Positions 6,201 through 8,490 of a DNA stretch of 8,490 bases are shown piece after piece. The notes under the pieces are model-generated. The model made no database searches. It saw only the letters and a program-made list of their open reading frames with translations, and was not told where the DNA came from. The position numbers and the translations under genes are program-made. Positions within the stretch are counted from its first letter, which is position 1. The number at the start of each line of letters is the position of its first letter. The DNA is from an uncultured Peptococcaceae bacterium (GTDB taxonomy: Bacteria > Bacillota > Desulfitobacteriia > Desulfitobacteriales > Syntrophobotulaceae), in the NCBI GenBank assembly GCA_937892995.1, contig CALBJS010000050.1, forward strand, positions 1-8,490, read 5' to 3'.

Positions 6201-6251
6201 TCTGTAAAAATTTGATGTGACAGATAATTGAAATCTGTCCATACGGACAGA
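6201..6251 (+). promoter_or_regulatory. Leader with four mutually complementary segments (attenuator- or operator-like)
   Basis: Segment 1 is TCTGT (6201-6205), 2 is GACAGAT (6219-6225), 3 is ATCTGTCC (6233-6240) and 4 is GGACAGA (6245-6251). Pairing 2:3 gives 7 bp with a 7-base loop. Pairing 3:4 gives 7 bp with a 4-base loop (ATAC) and allows 1:2 (5 bp). The two states exclude each other. Segment 4 abuts the ribosome binding site GGGAGG at 6252-6257, so any switch would act on translation. The 2:3 palindrome could equally be a DNA operator for a dimeric repressor downstream of the promoter. The complementarity is exact; the function is inferred. Confidence 0.45.
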
Positions 6252-6264
6252 GGGAGGATGCACG

Positions 6265-7452
6265 ATGACAAGGACAGTAGGTACGACAGTGAGGGGGATC
6301 CGAGCTCCTATTGTGAAAGAGGGAGATGATCTGGTCAATGTTGTGGTTGAGTCTGTTCTAAAATCTGTAAAAGCCGAGGGATATGCTTTGAGAGACAGGG
6401 ATGTCATCGGAATTACGGAGTCTTTCGTAGCCAGAACCCAGGGGAATTACGTGTCGGTCGACGATATTACCCAAGATATCAAGCAGAAGTTCGAAGGGGA
6501 TATTGCGGTTGTTTTTCCTATCCTGAGCAGAAATAGATTTTCTCTCATCTTAAAAGGGATCGCCTTAAGCGGTAAGAAGATCTTTCTTTTCCTAAATTAC
6601 CCTTCCGATGAGATGGGAAATTGTCTCATGGATATTGATGATATGGATGAAATCGGACTAAATCCGCATACTGAAGTATTGGATGAAGAGAAATATCGGG
6701 AACTTTTTGGACAGCAAGTACTTCACCCTTTTACGGGAATTGACTATGTCCGCATGTATAAAGAGCTTGCCATCAATGATAATATTAAAATCTTTCTGGC
6801 CAATGATTCCCGGGAGGCCTTAAAGTATACGAAAGAAATTCTGGTAGCTAATGTTCACGAGCGTCTGAGGACGAAAAAAAATCTTTTAAGAGCTGGTGCT
6901 GAAAAGGTTTATTGTCTGGATGATATTCTAAACGAGTCGGTAAATGGCAGTGGTTACCATCCGCAATACGGCTTATTAGGTTCTAACAAAGCGACTGAAA
7001 ACAAATTGAAGCTTTTCCCTAAAGACTGTAAGGCCATTGTCAATGAAATCCAAAAGATCATTCGAGAGAAGACCGGGAAACAGATTGAAGTGATGGTCTA
7101 CGGGGATGGGGCTTTCAAAGACCCCCAGGGTAGGATCTGGGAATTAGCAGATCCGGTAGTTTCTCCGGGCTATACGGAAGGACTTGAAGGTACCCCTAAC
7201 GAGATCAAGCTTAAATATATAGCCGATAACGAACTATCTAGCTTATCTGGCCTTGAACAAACAGAGGCAATGAAGAAAAAAATCCTGGCTAAGGGAAATA
7301 ATCTGGTCGGGAAGGCTGAAGCACTAGGTACAACCCCAAGGCAGTTGACGGACTTGCTAGGTAGCCTGTGTGACCTCACCAGTGGCAGTGGGGATAAAGG
7401 AACTCCTATTATCCTAATCCAAGGATATTTCGATAATTATGCGACGGAATAG
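6265..7452 (+). CDS. CofE-like protein (coenzyme F420-0:L-glutamate ligase family), role unknown
   Basis: A soluble 395-residue protein. The N-terminal part resembles CofE: GIRAPIVKEGDDLVNVVVES (11-30) and DVIGITESFVARTQG (46-60) match the family's start, where CofE has a GDD-type motif followed by a nucleotide-binding strand-loop. A second conserved stretch lies at about 280-304 (GDGAFKDPQGRIWELADP and following residues). CofE adds glutamate to F420-0 using GTP. This protein is much longer than archaeal CofE (about 250 residues), and no other F420 gene is in the window, so a gamma-glutamyl-ligase-type reaction on another substrate is as likely. ATG 6265 follows AGGGAGG (6251-6257) at seven bases; an ATG at 6258 is out of frame. 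It is a single-gene unit with its own promoter, an unusual leader and a terminator. No signal peptide or membrane segment is evident. Confidence 0.82.
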   Translation: MTRTVGTTVRGIRAPIVKEGDDLVNVVVESVLKSVKAEGYALRDRDVIGITESFVARTQGNYVSVDDITQDIKQKFEGDIAVVFPILSRNRFSLILKGIALSGKKIFLFLNYPSDEMGNCLMDIDDMDEIGLNPHTEVLDEEKYRELFGQQVLHPFTGIDYVRMYKELAINDNIKIFLANDSREALKYTKEILVANVHERLRTKKNLLRAGAEKVYCLDDILNESVNGSGYHPQYGLLGSNKATENKLKLFPKDCKAIVNEIQKIIREKTGKQIEVMVYGDGAFKDPQGRIWELADPVVSPGYTEGLEGTPNEIKLKYIADNELSSLSGLEQTEAMKKKILAKGNNLVGKAEALGTTPRQLTDLLGSLCDLTSGSGDKGTPIILIQGYFDNYATE

Positions 7453-7497
7453 TACTGGCCCAAACTCCATAGGAGTCAACAAAATTGTTTATAGAAT

Positions 7498-7549
7498 AAA
7501 AAGAGTAAGTGTCTTTCCTTTCTAAGAAAGGGCATCTACTCTTTTTTTT
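7498..7549. terminator. Bidirectional terminator between convergent genes
   Basis: AAAGAGTA (7498-7505) pairs with TACTCTTT (7537-7544), and an imperfect inner stem joins TGTCTTTC to GAAAGGGCA with one bulge. Eight T follow on the plus strand (7542-7549). On the minus strand the stem is followed by TTTTTATTCT, so it can serve both the CofE-like gene and the convergent EF-G-like gene. A small extra hairpin, ACTCC-ATA-GGAGT, sits at 7464-7476. Confidence 0.85.
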
Positions 7550-7606
7550 AGATTGGTTTGATTCACTAGCTAACAAGAAATTCATATCCTTAATAATCAA
7601 AAATAG

Positions 7607-8490
7607 TTAATCATTCGTAATTTTGTGCATTTTTCTTCCCTTGCGGAAGAGTGATACTGAGTTGTACAGAATATCTTCATTTTCACCGTTCGCTTGCCTT
7701 GTTTCTTCGTTATTATCCTTTAATATTTCAAGGACTTCATTCGTATTGTGACATTCCTGAAGTCCGCCTGTTCTCAGCATCATCCGGGCAGTGCCGGAGG
7801 ATAAGGAATTTAGCTCTAAGGGGTAGTTCAGAGAAGTGGCAACTGGGATTAGTCCTGAGATGCTGACTCTCCCATTGTCGATGGTTGGCTCATCATAGGA
7901 ACCATGCATTTTGATAATATCTGCTAAGATTCTCCCTGCTAGTTCCTGACCGGCAATAATATTTACAGCATTGAGCGGCTCAAGTAGGGTACACCGATTG
8001 TTTTCCAACGCTTGCTGAATTGCCCGGATTGTAGCTATTCGGAAATCTCCCCCGTGGGTGTGTTCGAGATGATGTTTACCGGCAATCAGTCTTACCAATA
8101 CATCTTTTAGCGGTCTTCCTACAAGTGAACCATGTTGAAGTGCTTCCGGAACTGCTTTACGGATCGCGTTCTGATACTGGAGCGGTAAATCGTCCGTACT
8201 AACTGTGGAAACAAATTCTATTCCTTGCCCTCTTGTCCGGGGAGAAATCTCTATTTCAACTTCTGCATAATGCTTCTTTGGCTCGTAATGACAAAAACCC
8301 CTACAGACCTCAGTTATAGCTTCATAGTATTGGACCTCGGGCTCCGATATATCTACATCTAGACCAAAACGACTCTTCAGAAGCTCATTAAGGACTTCAA
8401 TCTGGACTTTCCCCATCACGGTCAGTCGAAGCTCTTCTTTGCCGGCACTATTTTCCCTTGCACAGGAAACAGCCTTTACACACCTATATC
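7607..8490 (-). CDS. EF-G-like translation GTPase of the Tet(M)-like family (5' part missing)
   Basis: The C-terminal 293 residues of a translational GTPase; the frame stays open to the right edge, so the G domain lies outside the window. Domain III is seen at EELRLTVMGKVQIEVLNELL, matching EEI..SFLGKVQMEV of Tet(M). Domain IV follows (EVEIEISPRTRGQGIEFVS through GGDFRIATIRAIQQAL), then domain V (LLEPLNAVNIIAGQELAGRI and VSISGLIPVATSLNYPLELN). The protein ends with a tail, SLFRKGRKMHKITND, placed like the C-terminal helix of Tet(M). Such proteins bind the ribosome A-site region. At the domain IV tip, where Tet(M) carries YYSPVST, this protein has HHLEHTHGG, so tetracycline protection is doubtful. 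A GTG and ATG at 8419-8414 are internal codons, since homologous sequence continues upstream of them. It converges on the CofE-like gene; the operon upstream is unseen. Confidence 0.85.
   Translation of the reverse strand, partial: YRCVKAVSCARENSAGKEELRLTVMGKVQIEVLNELLKSRFGLDVDISEPEVQYYEAITEVCRGFCHYEPKKHYAEVEIEISPRTRGQGIEFVSTVSTDDLPLQYQNAIRKAVPEALQHGSLVGRPLKDVLVRLIAGKHHLEHTHGGDFRIATIRAIQQALENNRCTLLEPLNAVNIIAGQELAGRILADIIKMHGSYDEPTIDNGRVSISGLIPVATSLNYPLELNSLSSGTARMMLRTGGLQECHNTNEVLEILKDNNEETRQANGENEDILYNSVSLFRKGRKMHKITND

Larger units (their letters stand above)
5797..6264 (+). other. Structure-rich non-coding region before the CofE-like gene
   Basis: About 470 bases without a convincing gene. 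In order it holds short palindromes (TAAGTTCTTA at 5821, TAAAATTTTA at 5861), a nested inverted repeat (5952-5987) lying within a 25-codon open frame (5919-5996), competing GGAC/GTCC stems (6016-6048), a four-run G-tract motif (6123-6154), a promoter (6163-6190) and a short leader with alternative hairpins (6201-6251). I do not recognise a known riboswitch, T-box or small RNA. Most of this lies upstream of the inferred start of transcription, so it would not be in the mRNA of the downstream gene. Confidence 0.6.

Noticed and set aside
6265..7452. Naming the gene cofE and inferring F420 synthesis
   Set aside because: Length differs strongly from proven CofE and no other F420 gene is in the window.
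8414..8419. GTG/ATG codons as the start of the EF-G-like gene
   Set aside because: Homologous domain III sequence (EELRLTV) continues in frame upstream to the window edge, so these codons are internal.
7607..8490. Calling the right-edge gene a tetracycline resistance gene
   Set aside because: The domain IV tip residues linked to tetracycline protection are replaced, and only the family-level match is supported.

Overview
The window looks like chromosome of a low-to-moderate-GC Gram-positive anaerobe. By protein flavour it is most likely a Clostridia/Peptococcaceae member of the Desulfitobacterium, Desulfosporosinus or Dehalobacter type. Three things suggest this: strong AGGAGG ribosome binding sites, a stand-alone two-gene SUF-like system, and a CofE-like protein of the kind found in Firmicutes. 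The genus is an inference. I see no mobile element, CRISPR array, tRNA or rRNA.

Left block (1-3687, minus strand): a three-gene export-type ABC operon, read right to left. It encodes a MacB/LolD-class ATPase, then a large secreted, membrane-anchored protein with about five Ig-like repeats, then a MacB/FtsX-class permease cut by the left edge. The genes are tightly coupled: the second gene's ribosome binding site lies in the last codons of the ATPase, and the permease start overlaps the stop of the repeat protein. The Ig-like protein sits where Gram-negative systems have an adaptor such as MacA.

Middle block (4041-5694, plus strand): a two-gene iron-sulfur cluster assembly operon of the SUF-like minimal type (SufC-like ATPase plus SufB-like scaffold), overlapping by 17 bases and closed by a clear rho-independent terminator. 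No sufD, sufS or sufU is nearby in the window. The 353 bases between the divergent ABC and SUF operons hold weak promoter candidates and a tandem 10-bp repeat.

Right-centre block (5797-7452, plus strand): about 470 non-coding bases rich in structure lead into a gene for a CofE-like (F420-0:L-glutamate ligase family) protein. The non-coding part has a nested inverted repeat, a four-run G-quadruplex motif, and an extended -10 promoter. Its short leader has four mutually complementary segments arranged like an attenuator or operator. A bidirectional terminator lies between this gene and the next, convergent gene.

Right edge (7607-8490, minus strand): the C-terminal part of an EF-G-like GTPase of the Tet(M)-like family. 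The loop known to be critical in tetracycline ribosome protection is replaced here, so I would not call it a resistance gene.

The strongest leads for something under-described are the leader of the CofE-like gene, the ABC/Ig-like operon, and the cysteine tail of the SufC-like ATPase.
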